Part shown: positions 1 through 7,468 of the stretch, in pieces
How the letters are laid out: each line of letters opens with the position of its first letter
Position numbering within the stretch: the first letter of the stretch is position 1
Assembly: GCA_023410475.1 (NCBI GenBank)
Contig: JAEYPS010000012.1
Span: 1-64,000, forward strand
Direction of reading: 5' to 3'
From: Bacillota bacterium
GTDB lineage: Bacteria; Bacillota; Clostridia; Christensenellales; SZUA-584
DNA length: 64,000 bases
The notes under the pieces: model-generated
Told to the model about the DNA's origin: nothing
Database searches by the model: none
The model's input: only the letters and a program-made list of their open reading frames with translations
Translations under genes and position numbers: made by a program

Positions 1-1
1 C

Positions 2-109
2 CATTCCTCAATTGGTTATCGTACTCCGGTGCAGTTTGAGAATGAACTTAAAATGGACAAAAATGTAGTAACTGAAATGGAGGTCAAAAGTACGGGCTTT
101 TGTGTCTAG
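2..109 (+). mobile_element. 3' end of an IS3-family (IS150-like) transposase, partial
   Basis: The frame opens before the window edge and runs to a TAG at 107-109, giving 35 residues. The residues HSSIGYRTPVQFE match the C-terminal tail of IS3-family OrfB integrase-core transposases, where an HSSLGYRTP-type motif follows the last catalytic Glu. The DDE residues themselves would lie left of the window. The following bases (about 104-130, with ATATTGACCTAATATCA) are a plausible right end of the element, but the terminal repeat cannot be paired because its mate is outside. It could be a complete copy or a remnant. Confidence 0.75.
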
Positions 110-334
110 GATATTGACCTAATATCAATTTCTTATCCATAATAACCTCCATAATTAATCTATAATTGTAATATTATAATATATAATATACATGAAATTA
201 TACAAATATTATAGGTAATTGTGCGCTAAAAAATAATTGTTATAAATTACTTTTAATAGAATAACATTAATTGATTTATTTTGTCAGTTAAAGAAGTATA
301 GAACGATATACAATAAAGCTAAAATAGAAAACAA
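110..334. other. AT-rich non-coding stretch
   Basis: No credible open frame with a ribosome binding site is visible on either strand. The stretch is very AT-rich and lies between the insertion-sequence end and the glyS terminator. It may include the IS right terminus. No tRNA or regulatory RNA was recognised. Confidence 0.5.
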
Positions 335-365
335 GGGCTACAGAGATAGCGTTTCTCTGTAGCCC
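335..365 (-). terminator. Intrinsic terminator of glyS
   Basis: A perfect 12-bp stem (GGGCTACAGAGA with its complement) and a 7-nt loop is followed, on the minus strand, by TTGTTTTC. It sits 10 bases past the glyS stop codon. Confidence 0.85.
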
Positions 366-374
366 AATATAACA

Positions 375-1763
375 TTAAAACTTCACCTTCTCCGCAATTA
401 TGCCGCTCACCTTGTCTATACCGACGCGTATCTGCTGCATGGTGTCGCGGTCGCGTATAGTCACCTGATTGTCCTCAAGGGTTTCAAAATCTACGGTTAT
501 GCAAAGAGGCGTGCCTATCTCATCCTGACGGCGGTAGCGCTTGCCTATGCTCCCCGTGATGTCGAAGTCCACCGTATAGTCGGACAGCAGCATCCCGTAT
601 ATCTCCTGCGCTTTATCGACGAGCTGCTTTTGCAGCGGCAGCACGGCGGCCTTGAACGGAGCCAGAACAGGGGAGAGGCGCAATACCGTGCGCGTCTCCT
701 TCTCGAGCTGCTCCTCGTCGTACGCGTCGCAAAGGAACGCCAGCGCCGCCCTGTCCGCGCCGAGAGAGGGCTCAATGCAGTAGGGTATGAACTTCTCGTT
801 CGTGTCGGGGTCGGTGTACTCAAGGCTGGTATTCGAATGCTGCATGTGCTGCCGTAGGTCAAAGTCCGTGCGGTCGGCGATGCCCCACAGCTCGCCCCAG
901 CCGAACGGGAACAGATACTCTATGTCCGTAGTGGCGTTCGAGTAGTGCGAAAGCTCCTCGGAGTCGTGGTCGCGCAGCTTTATGTTTTCCTTCGTCATGC
1001 CGAGCGAGAGCAGCCAGCTATGGCAGAACTCCTTCCAATACATAAACCACTTCATCTCCTCATCAGGCGCGCAGAAGAATTCAAGCTCCATCTGCTCAAA
1101 CTCACGTATGCGGAATATAAAGTTTCCGGGCGTTATCTCGTTTCTGAACGACTTTCCTATCTGGCCTATGCCAAAGGGCAGCCGCTTTCTCGTAGTGCGC
1201 TGCACGTTTCTGAAGTTCACGAATATGCCCTGCGCAGTCTCGGGGCGAAGGAATATCTCGCTCGACGAATCCTCGGTAACGCCCTGGAACGTCTTGAACA
1301 TAAGGTTGAACTTGCGTATGCCCGTAAAGTTGCGTTTTCCGCACGCCGGGCAGTTTATCTCTTTCTCGGCGATGAATTCTTCCATCTCGCTCTGCTGCAT
1401 GGCGGCTGTACTCACGGGGAGTCCCTTCTTTGCGGCGTAATCCTCTATGAGCTGGTCGGCGCGGTAACGCGCTTTGCACTCTTTGCAGTCCATCAGCGGG
1501 TCGGAAAAGCCGCCCACGTGCCCCGAAGCCACCCAAACCTCGGGGTTCATCAGTATAGCGCAGTCGAGCCCGACGTTATAAGGGCACTCCTTTACGAACT
1601 TCTTCCACCACGCCTGCTTTAAGTTGTTTTTGAACTCGACACCCAATGGGCCGTAGTCCCATGAGTTCGCGAGTCCGCCGTATATCTCCGAACCGGGATA
1701 TACGAACCCTCTGTTTTTGCACAGCGCCACTATGCGCTCCATTGTCTGCTTATCTTTTTTCAT
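375..1763 (-). CDS. glyS: Glycyl-tRNA synthetase, single-chain class II type
   Basis: Charges tRNA-Gly with glycine in the cytoplasm. The 462-residue length and sequence fit the homodimeric GRS1 type rather than the two-subunit GlyQ/GlyS type. Seen: the N-terminal NSWDYGPLG class II signature region, a Cys2/Cys2 pair (C93, C96, C138, C141) of zinc-binding type, the RPETAQGIF motif and a C-terminal EPSLGADRAAL motif 3, followed by an anticodon-binding domain. The start at 1763 (MKKDKQTMERI) was chosen because GGAGG lies just upstream; the frame could be read 23 codons further, but that sequence is the T-box terminator. Expression is controlled by the glycine T-box upstream. Confidence 0.97.
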   Translation of the reverse strand: MKKDKQTMERIVALCKNRGFVYPGSEIYGGLANSWDYGPLGVEFKNNLKQAWWKKFVKECPYNVGLDCAILMNPEVWVASGHVGGFSDPLMDCKECKARYRADQLIEDYAAKKGLPVSTAAMQQSEMEEFIAEKEINCPACGKRNFTGIRKFNLMFKTFQGVTEDSSSEIFLRPETAQGIFVNFRNVQRTTRKRLPFGIGQIGKSFRNEITPGNFIFRIREFEQMELEFFCAPDEEMKWFMYWKEFCHSWLLSLGMTKENIKLRDHDSEELSHYSNATTDIEYLFPFGWGELWGIADRTDFDLRQHMQHSNTSLEYTDPDTNEKFIPYCIEPSLGADRAALAFLCDAYDEEQLEKETRTVLRLSPVLAPFKAAVLPLQKQLVDKAQEIYGMLLSDYTVDFDITGSIGKRYRRQDEIGTPLCITVDFETLEDNQVTIRDRDTMQQIRVGIDKVSGIIAEKVKF

Positions 1764-1778
1764 TCCGTCCTCCATAAA

Positions 1779-2017
1779 CAAAAAGCCACTTACGCCCAAA
1801 GGGACGAAAATGGCACATTTCCGCGGTTCCACCCTGATTGGCAGCGTCTGCTGCCCGCTCTGGTTTTCCGGTTTATCTTACACCCCAAAAAGCCTTTGCT
1901 TTTTGGGACCCCGTAAATGAAGCGCCCATGATTTTCTTCCGCCGCGGGCTTGCACCCTTCCCGCGTCGCTTTTGCCGGTTATATAAAAACATGCTCTTCG
2001 CCGGACGATATTTATTT
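1779..2017 (-). promoter_or_regulatory. T-box leader, glycine-specific
   Basis: On the minus strand the T-box core AGGGTGGAACCGCGG lies at 1821-1835, followed by a terminator stem (1785-1814) with a run of Ts just before the glyS ribosome binding site. The Stem I base pairs GAAG with CTTC and CATG with CATG, leaving GGCG unpaired on the 3' side, so the specifier is GGC (bases 1926 to 1924), glycine. The variable base of the T-box bulge (TGGA) would pair with a U discriminator, which is the usual base of bacterial tRNA-Gly. Low charged tRNA-Gly would therefore favour antitermination into glyS. Confidence 0.95.
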
Positions 2018-2023
2018 TTTTAT

Positions 2024-2052
2024 AATATATCAGAAGGGATTAAAGTGTGCAA
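2024..2052 (-). promoter_or_regulatory. Sigma-A-type promoter of the glyS T-box
   Basis: On the minus strand: TTGCAC at 2052-2047, 17-base spacer, TATATT at 2029-2024. Transcription would start near 2017, just upstream of T-box Stem I. Confidence 0.7.
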
Positions 2053-2233
2053 GATACGGAGCAGTATTTTTTCACACTCAAACATTTTAATGATGTACGT
2101 TAGGTTTTACGTTCCGCGCCATCAAATAGTATGGCTTATTGCAGGAACCGACTGCTGCCGTGTCATCAAATGTTCGCAAGTCCTGTTTAAACAGCAAAAT
2201 ATAAAAATTCGTGCAGGAATCCAAAAATACATA

Positions 2234-2262
2234 TTGCATTTCTTTAAACTTTTGAATATAAT
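2234..2262 (+). promoter_or_regulatory. Candidate promoter of amt-glnK
   Basis: TTGCAT at 2234-2239, a 17-base spacer, and TATAAT at 2257-2262. Predicted start is near 2269, directly at the foot of the strong hairpin 2270-2306. The 2053-2233 stretch between this and the glyS promoter holds no convincing gene. Confidence 0.55.
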
Positions 2263-2269
2263 AATAGCG

Positions 2270-2310
2270 AACGAGGACGTTTAAATTCTTTTTAAGCGTC
2301 CTCGTTTTTT
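2270..2310 (+). terminator. Strong hairpin with T-run at the 5' end of the amt leader
   Basis: AACGAGGACG pairs with CGTCCTCGTT and the inner TTAAA/TTTAA extends the stem to about 15 bp; six Ts follow. It has every property of an intrinsic terminator, but it lies immediately after the predicted amt start point. It may end an upstream transcript or be part of the amt leader control. Confidence 0.65.
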
Positions 2311-2382
2311 ATATAGTTTTGTAAATCTGATTTCAAGCAAAGCAATTCGGTTTGAATCAGGTAAAAAAAATTGCGCAATGAG

Positions 2383-2418
2383 GCTCAATGGCGAACCTTT
2401 ACGTCATTGAGCTTTTTT
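2383..2418 (+). terminator. Leader terminator upstream of amt
   Basis: GCTCAATG (2383-2390) pairs with CATTGAGC (2405-2412) and is followed by six Ts. It is preceded by another hairpin (2327-2360, CTGATTTCAA with TTTGAATCAG). It lies 49 bases before the amt start codon, so it probably works as an attenuator. No recognised riboswitch class fits. Confidence 0.65.
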
Positions 2419-2466
2419 ATTTTTCAAAAACCGGGACATATGCCGGTCATTATAAGGAGGTTTTTA

Positions 2467-3840
2467 ATGGAGTCACAGGTAATACTAGACACATTGTGGG
2501 TGCTGGTTGCGGGGATGCTCGTATTTTTCATGAATCTCGGCTTCGGGATGGTGGAGAGCGGCTTTGCCCGCAGCAAAAACACGGTCAACATACTTTCGAA
2601 AAATATAATCGTATTCGCGGCGGCCTCGCTTGGTTTCCTCGTCATCGGATGGGGGCTGATGTTCGGCGACGGCAACGGCTTTATGGGGCTCAACGGCTTG
2701 TTTTTCGCGTCGGGAGCGGATAACTCACCGGCTATGGGCGAAGCGTATCAGGGTGTATATTCGGCGATTTCATGGACGGGAGTTCCCTTCTGGGCGAAGT
2801 TCTTCTTCCAGCTCGTGTTCTGCGGCACAGCGGCGACGATAGTTTCAGGCGCGGTGGCCGAGCGCATAAAGTATATCTCGTTCATCGTATTTTCGCTTAT
2901 ACTGACGATGTTTGTTTACCCGATAATAGGCCACTGGATATGGGGCGGCGGCTGGCTCGCGTCCATGGGCTTTCAGGACTTTGCGGGCTCAACGGTCGTA
3001 CACTCGGTAGGCGGATGGGCGGCACTCGCGGGCATACTTATCTTAGGCCCGCGGTTCGGAAAATACGGTGATAACGGCAAAGTGCATCCTATACCGGGGC
3101 ACAACATGTCTATAGCGACGATAGGTTTGTTTGTTCTGTGGATTGGCTGGTTTGGGTTCAACCCCGGCTCTACTATGGCGGCAGACCCGAACGCTATATC
3201 TCATATACTGCTGACTACAAATACGGCGGCCATAGCGGCGGTGCTCATGTCTACCGCGGCGTCGTGGATACTCATAGGCAAGCCCGACCTTGGAATGACG
3301 ATAAACGGCGCGCTTGCCGGGCTTGTGGCGATAACGGCGGGGTGCGCGTATGTCAGCATAACGAGCGCTCTAATAATAGGAGCGATAGCGGGCGTGGCGG
3401 TTGTGCTCGCGGTAATGATGTTCGACCGTATTAGGATAGACGACCCGGTGGGCGCGACGGCCGTGCATCTATTTTGCGGAGTGCTCGGAACGCTTTTGGT
3501 TGGGTTGTTTGCCGAGAGCAGGTTTAACGGCGGCGCGGACGGATTGCTGTTCGGAGGCGGGTTTGATCTGCTGGGCGTGCAGGCTCTGGGCGTAGTCTCC
3601 GTCGCGGGGTTCGTGTTCGGAGGCACGCTGCTGGTGTGGCTGCTTATAAAGGCCACGATAGGAGTCCGCGTGTCGCTCAAGGAAGAGATTGAAGGGCTTG
3701 ACATCGGTGAGCATGGCAATCAGGCGTATCCCGAGTTCGTCATACACAGGCCGTCGTATATATCGGAGATGCGCATAGCGGCGCACGCGACGCCTGTGAA
3801 AAAATCGGAATTGGCTTCCGGCTCGGCTAAGAGTCTGTAG
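2467..3840 (+). CDS. amt: Ammonium transporter, Amt/MEP/Rh family
   Basis: Moves ammonium across the cytoplasmic membrane. The 457-residue protein has the usual eleven-helix hydrophobic pattern, the MVESGFARSKN motif near the N-terminus, the conserved FQDFAGSTVVH segment with Asp and the first pore His, and the second pore His in GATAVHLFCG. The start at 2467 follows AAGGAGG; the frame extends 32 codons upstream, but that part overlaps the leader hairpin. The PII gene glnK follows after 34 bases, the classic amtB-glnK pair in which the PII protein plugs the channel when nitrogen is abundant. Confidence 0.96.
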   Translation: MESQVILDTLWVLVAGMLVFFMNLGFGMVESGFARSKNTVNILSKNIIVFAAASLGFLVIGWGLMFGDGNGFMGLNGLFFASGADNSPAMGEAYQGVYSAISWTGVPFWAKFFFQLVFCGTAATIVSGAVAERIKYISFIVFSLILTMFVYPIIGHWIWGGGWLASMGFQDFAGSTVVHSVGGWAALAGILILGPRFGKYGDNGKVHPIPGHNMSIATIGLFVLWIGWFGFNPGSTMAADPNAISHILLTTNTAAIAAVLMSTAASWILIGKPDLGMTINGALAGLVAITAGCAYVSITSALIIGAIAGVAVVLAVMMFDRIRIDDPVGATAVHLFCGVLGTLLVGLFAESRFNGGADGLLFGGGFDLLGVQALGVVSVAGFVFGGTLLVWLLIKATIGVRVSLKEEIEGLDIGEHGNQAYPEFVIHRPSYISEMRIAAHATPVKKSELASGSAKSL

Positions 3841-3874
3841 CTTTTAAAAGTGAAACCGAAGGAGGTTTGAAGAT

Positions 3875-4216
3875 ATGAAACATGTAAAGGCGGTCATAAG
3901 GCCTGAGATGGTCGAAAGGGTGCGCGAGTCGCTTGAGGCGGCAGGCTGCTACAGGGGCGTGACACTAAGCGAGGTTATGGGGCAGGGCAAGCAGAAAGGG
4001 ATAGTGCAGGTATGGCGCGGCGAGAAATATCACCTCGACCTTTTGCCCAAAGTTATGATGGATATGATAGTCAAAGACGAAGAAGTGGCTGCCGTTAAAA
4101 AGGCGATAATCGAAAGCGCCAGAAACGGAGACTGCGGAGACGGCAAGATCTTCGTTTACGACGTTGTCGAAGCCGTTCGCATAAGGACGGGAGAAGAAGG
4201 AGACGACGCGCTGTAG
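3875..4216 (+). CDS. glnK: PII-family nitrogen regulatory protein
   Basis: A 113-residue PII signal protein that binds ATP/ADP and 2-oxoglutarate and regulates its partner ammonium channel. Seen: the N-terminal MKHVKAVIRPEM strand, the GQGKQKG segment opening the T-loop, RGEKYHLDLLPK with the Tyr at the position modified in enterobacterial PII, and the C-terminal GDGKIFVYDVVEAVRIRTGE segment. GGAGG precedes the start. Its coupling to amt supports GlnK rather than a glutamine-synthetase-linked GlnB. It ends at a GC-rich terminator. Confidence 0.95.
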   Translation: MKHVKAVIRPEMVERVRESLEAAGCYRGVTLSEVMGQGKQKGIVQVWRGEKYHLDLLPKVMMDMIVKDEEVAAVKKAIIESARNGDCGDGKIFVYDVVEAVRIRTGEEGDDAL

Positions 4217-4233
4217 CCGTATACCGGGACACG

Positions 4234-4263
4234 CGGGCTGGCGTCGCGCCAGCCCGGTGTTGT
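4234..4263 (+). terminator. Terminator after amt-glnK
   Basis: CGGGCTGGCG pairs perfectly with CGCCAGCCCG (4234-4256, 3-nt loop). The following T-tract (GTGTTGTCTT) is weak, but the stem is very strong. Confidence 0.7.
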
Positions 4264-4285
4264 CTTGTGATGCAGTCGCTTTTTA

Positions 4286-4314
4286 TTGACAGCATAGCAT
4301 TAATAAAGTATAAT
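4286..4314 (+). promoter_or_regulatory. Consensus sigma-A promoter of the trpXYZ operon
   Basis: TTGACA at 4286-4291, exactly 17 bases, TATAAT at 4309-4314: a perfect match to the vegetative consensus. The predicted start is near 4321, so the leader is about 164 bases long, ample for attenuation. Confidence 0.9.
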
Positions 4315-4334
4315 ATTATGCAATCAGAAAGCAT

Positions 4335-4376
4335 TAGACGAGAATAGAGTGAATAGAAGAGTTGAGAAGAGAAGAG
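4335..4376 (+). promoter_or_regulatory. Probable TRAP (MtrB) binding site: GAG/TAG triplet array
   Basis: Eight GAG or TAG triplets begin at 4335, 4340, 4345, 4354, 4359, 4364, 4369 and 4374. Within each group they are separated by exactly two bases (AC, AA, AA, TT), as in the RNA wrapped around the 11-subunit tryptophan-RNA-binding attenuation protein; one interval is wider (six bases, with an overlapping GAG at 4347). The last two triplets overlap the 5' arm of an antiterminator. The downstream genes are a predicted tryptophan transporter. No mtrB gene is in this window, so the assignment is inferred. Confidence 0.7.
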
Positions 4377-4420
4377 GATACGGACTTACGCGTCCGGGAT
4401 TCTTCCCGAGACCTTTTTTT
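4371..4420 (+). promoter_or_regulatory. Attenuator: mutually exclusive antiterminator and terminator
   Basis: Terminator: GTC-CGGG (4392-4398) pairs with CCCG-(A)-GAC (4405-4412), followed by C and seven Ts (4414-4420). Antiterminator: GAAGA (4371-4375) with TCTTC (4401-4405) and CGGAC (4381-4385) with GTCCG (4392-4396). The two share 4392-4405 and cannot coexist. A protein bound to the triplets would block the antiterminator arm and favour termination, as in the trp leader of Bacillus. Confidence 0.7.
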
Positions 4421-4484
4421 ATTCCCACTGGTCTTTCCGTTTGATGGTTTGATGGTAGATTAATTAATAAAAAGGAGCAAATCA

Positions 4485-5474
4485 ATGAAGAAGTATGGTA
4501 AAAAGGTAGTGGTATTGGCATTGGCTTTAATGCTGGCGCTGGCTGTTTTCAGCTTTGCCGGATGCGGCCCGAAAACGTTAACAGTCGGGATTTCCCAGAT
4601 AGTAACACATCCCGCTCTTGATGCGTGCAGGCAGGGGGCGATAGACGCGCTTGCCGACAAAGGCTATGTGGAAGGCAAAAACTTAAAGATCGACTATCAG
4701 AATTCCGAGGGCGACCCGGCAGTGGCGAGCACTATTGCGCAGCAGTTCGTATCCGGCAAGGTCGACTTGATTATGACGATCTCAACACCCAGCACACAGT
4801 CCGCATGTGCCGCAGCGATGGGCAATATTCCAATTGTGTTTTCGGCTGTGACCGACCCTGTGGCAGGCGGATTTGCCAACGCTGACGGCAGCAATATGGA
4901 CGGAGTAACGGGAACGAGCGATGCGCTTCCGATAGACGGGATGCTGAAACTCATTAAGCAGCTTATACCCGATGCCGTTAACGTAGGCATACTGCACACC
5001 ACGAGCGAAGTTAACAGCGACGTCCAGCTGGCTATGGCGAGGGAGCTTGCCCCCAATTACGGACTGAATATCGTAGATGTCGGCATAACGAGCACAAACG
5101 AGATGAGTACCGCGCTCGACACGCTGCTTCCGCAGGTAGATGTTGTGATGAACCTGACCGACAACACTGTTGTTTCCGCGCTGGCGCTTGAGATAGAGAA
5201 GTGCAACGCAGCGGGCATTCCGCTGATAGGCTCTGAGGATTCTCAGGTAAAGGCAGGCGCGCTCGCGTCCGCCGGTATCGATTACTATTCTCTGGGCAGG
5301 AAAACGGGCGAAATGATGGCTGAAATACTCAGCGGGACCGCCGCGGACAAGATACCGATATCTACGTCCGATGAGACCTCGGTCACCATTAATACCGATC
5401 AGGCCACGGCGCTCGGCATAATCATTCCCGATGATCTGAAATCGGCGACCATGGTCACGACAGGACAGGAATAA
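4485..5474 (+). CDS. trpX: ABC transporter substrate-binding lipoprotein, TrpX-like
   Basis: Extracellular solute-binding component of an ABC importer, 329 residues. A signal peptide with a hydrophobic stretch (8-24) ends in the lipobox FAGC, making C27 the lipidated residue. The rest matches the ABC_sub_bind family, with the typical TVGISQIVTHPALDA start and the PIVFSAVTDPV and LIGSEDSQV segments. Members of this family next to a TrpY/TrpZ pair are predicted tryptophan or tyrosine importers, often under tryptophan T-box control. Here the leader instead shows TRAP-like triplets. The substrate is inferred from family and leader, not proven. AAGGAG precedes the start. Confidence 0.85.
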   Translation: MKKYGKKVVVLALALMLALAVFSFAGCGPKTLTVGISQIVTHPALDACRQGAIDALADKGYVEGKNLKIDYQNSEGDPAVASTIAQQFVSGKVDLIMTISTPSTQSACAAAMGNIPIVFSAVTDPVAGGFANADGSNMDGVTGTSDALPIDGMLKLIKQLIPDAVNVGILHTTSEVNSDVQLAMARELAPNYGLNIVDVGITSTNEMSTALDTLLPQVDVVMNLTDNTVVSALALEIEKCNAAGIPLIGSEDSQVKAGALASAGIDYYSLGRKTGEMMAEILSGTAADKIPISTSDETSVTINTDQATALGIIIPDDLKSATMVTTGQE

Positions 5475-5501
5475 AAATAAAAGAGGAAAGAAGAATCATA
5501 A

Positions 5502-6413
5502 TTGATTGACCTTTTACTTGGAATACTTGGACAGGGACTGATATACGCCCCGATGGTACTCGGGGTGTATATCACCTACAAAATACTCGATTTCCCCGAC
5601 CTGTCAGTAGACGGGACGTTTCCTCTCGGGGCGGCGGTAACCGCGGTATGCTTAACCGCGGGCGTTCCTCCGGAACTCGCAATACCCATCTCTATGGCCG
5701 TGGGCGCCGCGGCGGGGTTTATTACAGGCGCTTTGCACGTTTTTTTAAGGATAACAAATCTTTTAAGCGGTATCCTCACGATGACGGGGCTGTATTCCAT
5801 CAACCTCATGGTAATGGGAAAGTCGAACATACCGCTTTTGAAAGAGTCAACTATTTTCAATCCAAACTGGATAAAAGATTTAAACCTGACGGTAACGGAA
5901 ACGAATCTGTTTATTGTAGCCGTCAGTCTGATTGTTGTCATTGTTATAAAACTGCTTCTCGATCTTTACATGAAGACGTTTGCGGGAAAATCATTGCTGG
6001 CTGTGGGCGTCAACGAACAGCTCGTAAAGACTCTCTCCATAAACACAGGAAGGCTGAAGATAACCGGGCTTATGATAGCCAACGGTCTCACCGCTCTTTC
6101 GGGCTCGCTCATGGCGCAGTACCAGCGGTTCGCGGACATTGGCATGGGGCCCGGAACCGTAGTGATAGGTCTCGCGTCCGTTATAATAGGGCGCGCTATT
6201 TTCGGAAAGACAAAGTTTATTCAGGGCAGCACTTCGGTGATATTCGGCTCGATAATATACAAACTGGGCATAGGCATTGCAATGCAGCTCGGACTCCCGG
6301 CGATAAACATGAGGCTTATGACCGCGGTATTTTTCGTGCTGGTAGTAGCGCTGCAGCATGAGGGACTGAAAAAGGGGCTTTCCTCGCTGATCAGAAAACA
6401 GGAGGGAAGATGA
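5502..6413 (+). CDS. trpY: ABC transporter permease, TrpY-like
   Basis: Membrane permease of the same importer, 303 residues, hydrophobic throughout, of the BPD_transp_2/LivH-like fold found with ABC_sub_bind proteins. The GIFGKTKFIQGS-like region near the C-terminus and the internal DLSVDGTFPLGAA motif are typical of this subgroup. The start is TTG at 5502, following AGAGGAAAG at a suitable distance; no ATG fits. It lies 27 bases after trpX and is 1 base from trpZ, so the three are one operon. Confidence 0.88.
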   Translation: MIDLLLGILGQGLIYAPMVLGVYITYKILDFPDLSVDGTFPLGAAVTAVCLTAGVPPELAIPISMAVGAAAGFITGALHVFLRITNLLSGILTMTGLYSINLMVMGKSNIPLLKESTIFNPNWIKDLNLTVTETNLFIVAVSLIVVIVIKLLLDLYMKTFAGKSLLAVGVNEQLVKTLSINTGRLKITGLMIANGLTALSGSLMAQYQRFADIGMGPGTVVIGLASVIIGRAIFGKTKFIQGSTSVIFGSIIYKLGIGIAMQLGLPAINMRLMTAVFFVLVVALQHEGLKKGLSSLIRKQEGR

Positions 6414-6414
6414 C

Positions 6415-7203
6415 ATGCTGGAACTGAACAGAATATATAAAACATACGACGCAAATCTGCCCACGAGGAACGAGCTTTTCACGGGGCTTGATTATCACGT
6501 CAGTAAAGGCGAGTTCGTAAGCATAGTGGGCAGCAACGGCAGCGGCAAGACGACGCTATTAAACATAATAGCCGGAACTGTTTCTTCTGACAGTGGCGGA
6601 ATAAGCATACTCGGAGAGGACGTGACGGCCTTAAGCGAGCACAGGCGCGCAAGGTATATAGCGCGCGTGTTCCAGGACCCGAAGCAGGGAACATGCGCGA
6701 TAATGACGGTCGCGGAGAACCTTGCAATGGCTGCGAACAAGGGCAAATCTTACGGCCTTAAGATGTGTCTCAGAAGAAAGGATAAACATAAATACAGAGA
6801 AGTTTTGAGCGTACTCGGTATGGGACTCGAAGACAAAACAGATGTGCTTGCGGGCCAGCTTTCGGGAGGGCAGAGGCAAGCGCTGGCGCTTCTAATGGCG
6901 AGCGTGTCAAACCCGGACCTGCTGCTTTTGGACGAGCATACCGCCGCGCTCGACCCGAGAACGTCGGCGCACATAATGGAGCTGACGCAAAAAATCGTGA
7001 CCGAGCGGGGCATCACGACGCTTATGGTAACGCACAATCTGGGGTACGCCATAGGCTACGGCTCGCGGCTGACGATGCTGCATTCGGGCAGCGTGCTGTT
7101 CGACATCTCCGGCGAGGAAAAACACGCGCAGACGATAGACGGGCTTATAGACAGATTCCATAAGGCGCACGGAGACGTCAGCGACGAGATGGTATTTAAT
7201 TAA
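6415..7203 (+). CDS. trpZ: ABC transporter ATP-binding protein, TrpZ-like
   Basis: Cytoplasmic ATPase driving the importer, 262 residues. Walker A GSNGSGKTT is at residues 39-47, the signature LSGGQRQ at about 149, and Walker B LLLLDEHTAALDP follows. The H-loop is in TLMVTHNLGYA. The start ATG lies one base after the trpY stop, indicating translational coupling. The weak hairpin with T-run at about 7222-7250 may end the operon. Confidence 0.92.
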   Translation: MLELNRIYKTYDANLPTRNELFTGLDYHVSKGEFVSIVGSNGSGKTTLLNIIAGTVSSDSGGISILGEDVTALSEHRRARYIARVFQDPKQGTCAIMTVAENLAMAANKGKSYGLKMCLRRKDKHKYREVLSVLGMGLEDKTDVLAGQLSGGQRQALALLMASVSNPDLLLLDEHTAALDPRTSAHIMELTQKIVTERGITTLMVTHNLGYAIGYGSRLTMLHSGSVLFDISGEEKHAQTIDGLIDRFHKAHGDVSDEMVFN

Positions 7204-7290
7204 GGGCATAAGTTAAAATAATGAAGGAGGGCTTACAGGCTCTTCTTTTTTATACTAATATAACTCTGTATACCCATATAATAGGCTGTA

Positions 7291-7420
7291 TGATATAATA
7301 TATAAAAATAGTTATGGGGTTTGGCAGATGAAGAAGATAAGTACTGGACGATAAGCAACCTGCTATATAACAGCAAAACACGAACAAAAAGCAAGCAGCG
7401 ATTATGCAACTTGCTTTTTT
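7291..7420 (+). ncRNA. Possible short transcript of unknown function
   Basis: An extended -10 element TGATATAAT (7291-7299) lacks a clear -35 box but could start transcription near 7306. A strong terminator (AAAAAGCAAG with CTTGCTTTTTT, 7386-7420) follows about 110 bases later. Between them only an eight-codon frame (ATG at 7328) is present. It may be a small RNA, or the terminator may simply end the trp operon. Confidence 0.22.
7386..7420 (+). terminator. Intrinsic terminator before folT
   Basis: AAAAAGCAAG (7386-7395) pairs with CTTGCTTTTT (7410-7419) and is followed by T-rich DNA. The -35 box of the folT promoter is embedded in this T-rich tail. Confidence 0.8.
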
Positions 7421-7422
7421 GT

Positions 7423-7451
7423 TTGATTTTTTCGCGACGTGTTGTTATAAT
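7423..7451 (+). promoter_or_regulatory. Promoter of folT
   Basis: TTGATT at 7423-7428, 17-base spacer, TATAAT at 7446-7451. Predicted start near 7458 is about 11 bases before the THF riboswitch. Confidence 0.7.
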
Positions 7452-7468
7452 AAGCCTACTTGATATAT

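Noticed and set aside
1764..1832. N-terminal extension of glyS (23 codons)
   Set aside because: It lies within the T-box terminator; the GGAGG site fits the start at 1763.
1838..2284. 148-codon open frame on the plus strand
   Set aside because: It runs antisense through the glycine T-box and promoter, has no ribosome binding site, and does not resemble a known protein.
2327..2418. ANTAR dual-hairpin motif in the amt leader
   Set aside because: Neither hairpin gives a hexaloop with A at position 1 and G at position 4.
4318..4347. Short leader peptide MQSESIRRE before trpX
   Set aside because: No ribosome binding site, no tryptophan codons and overlap with the triplet array, so a ribosome-based attenuator is unlikely.
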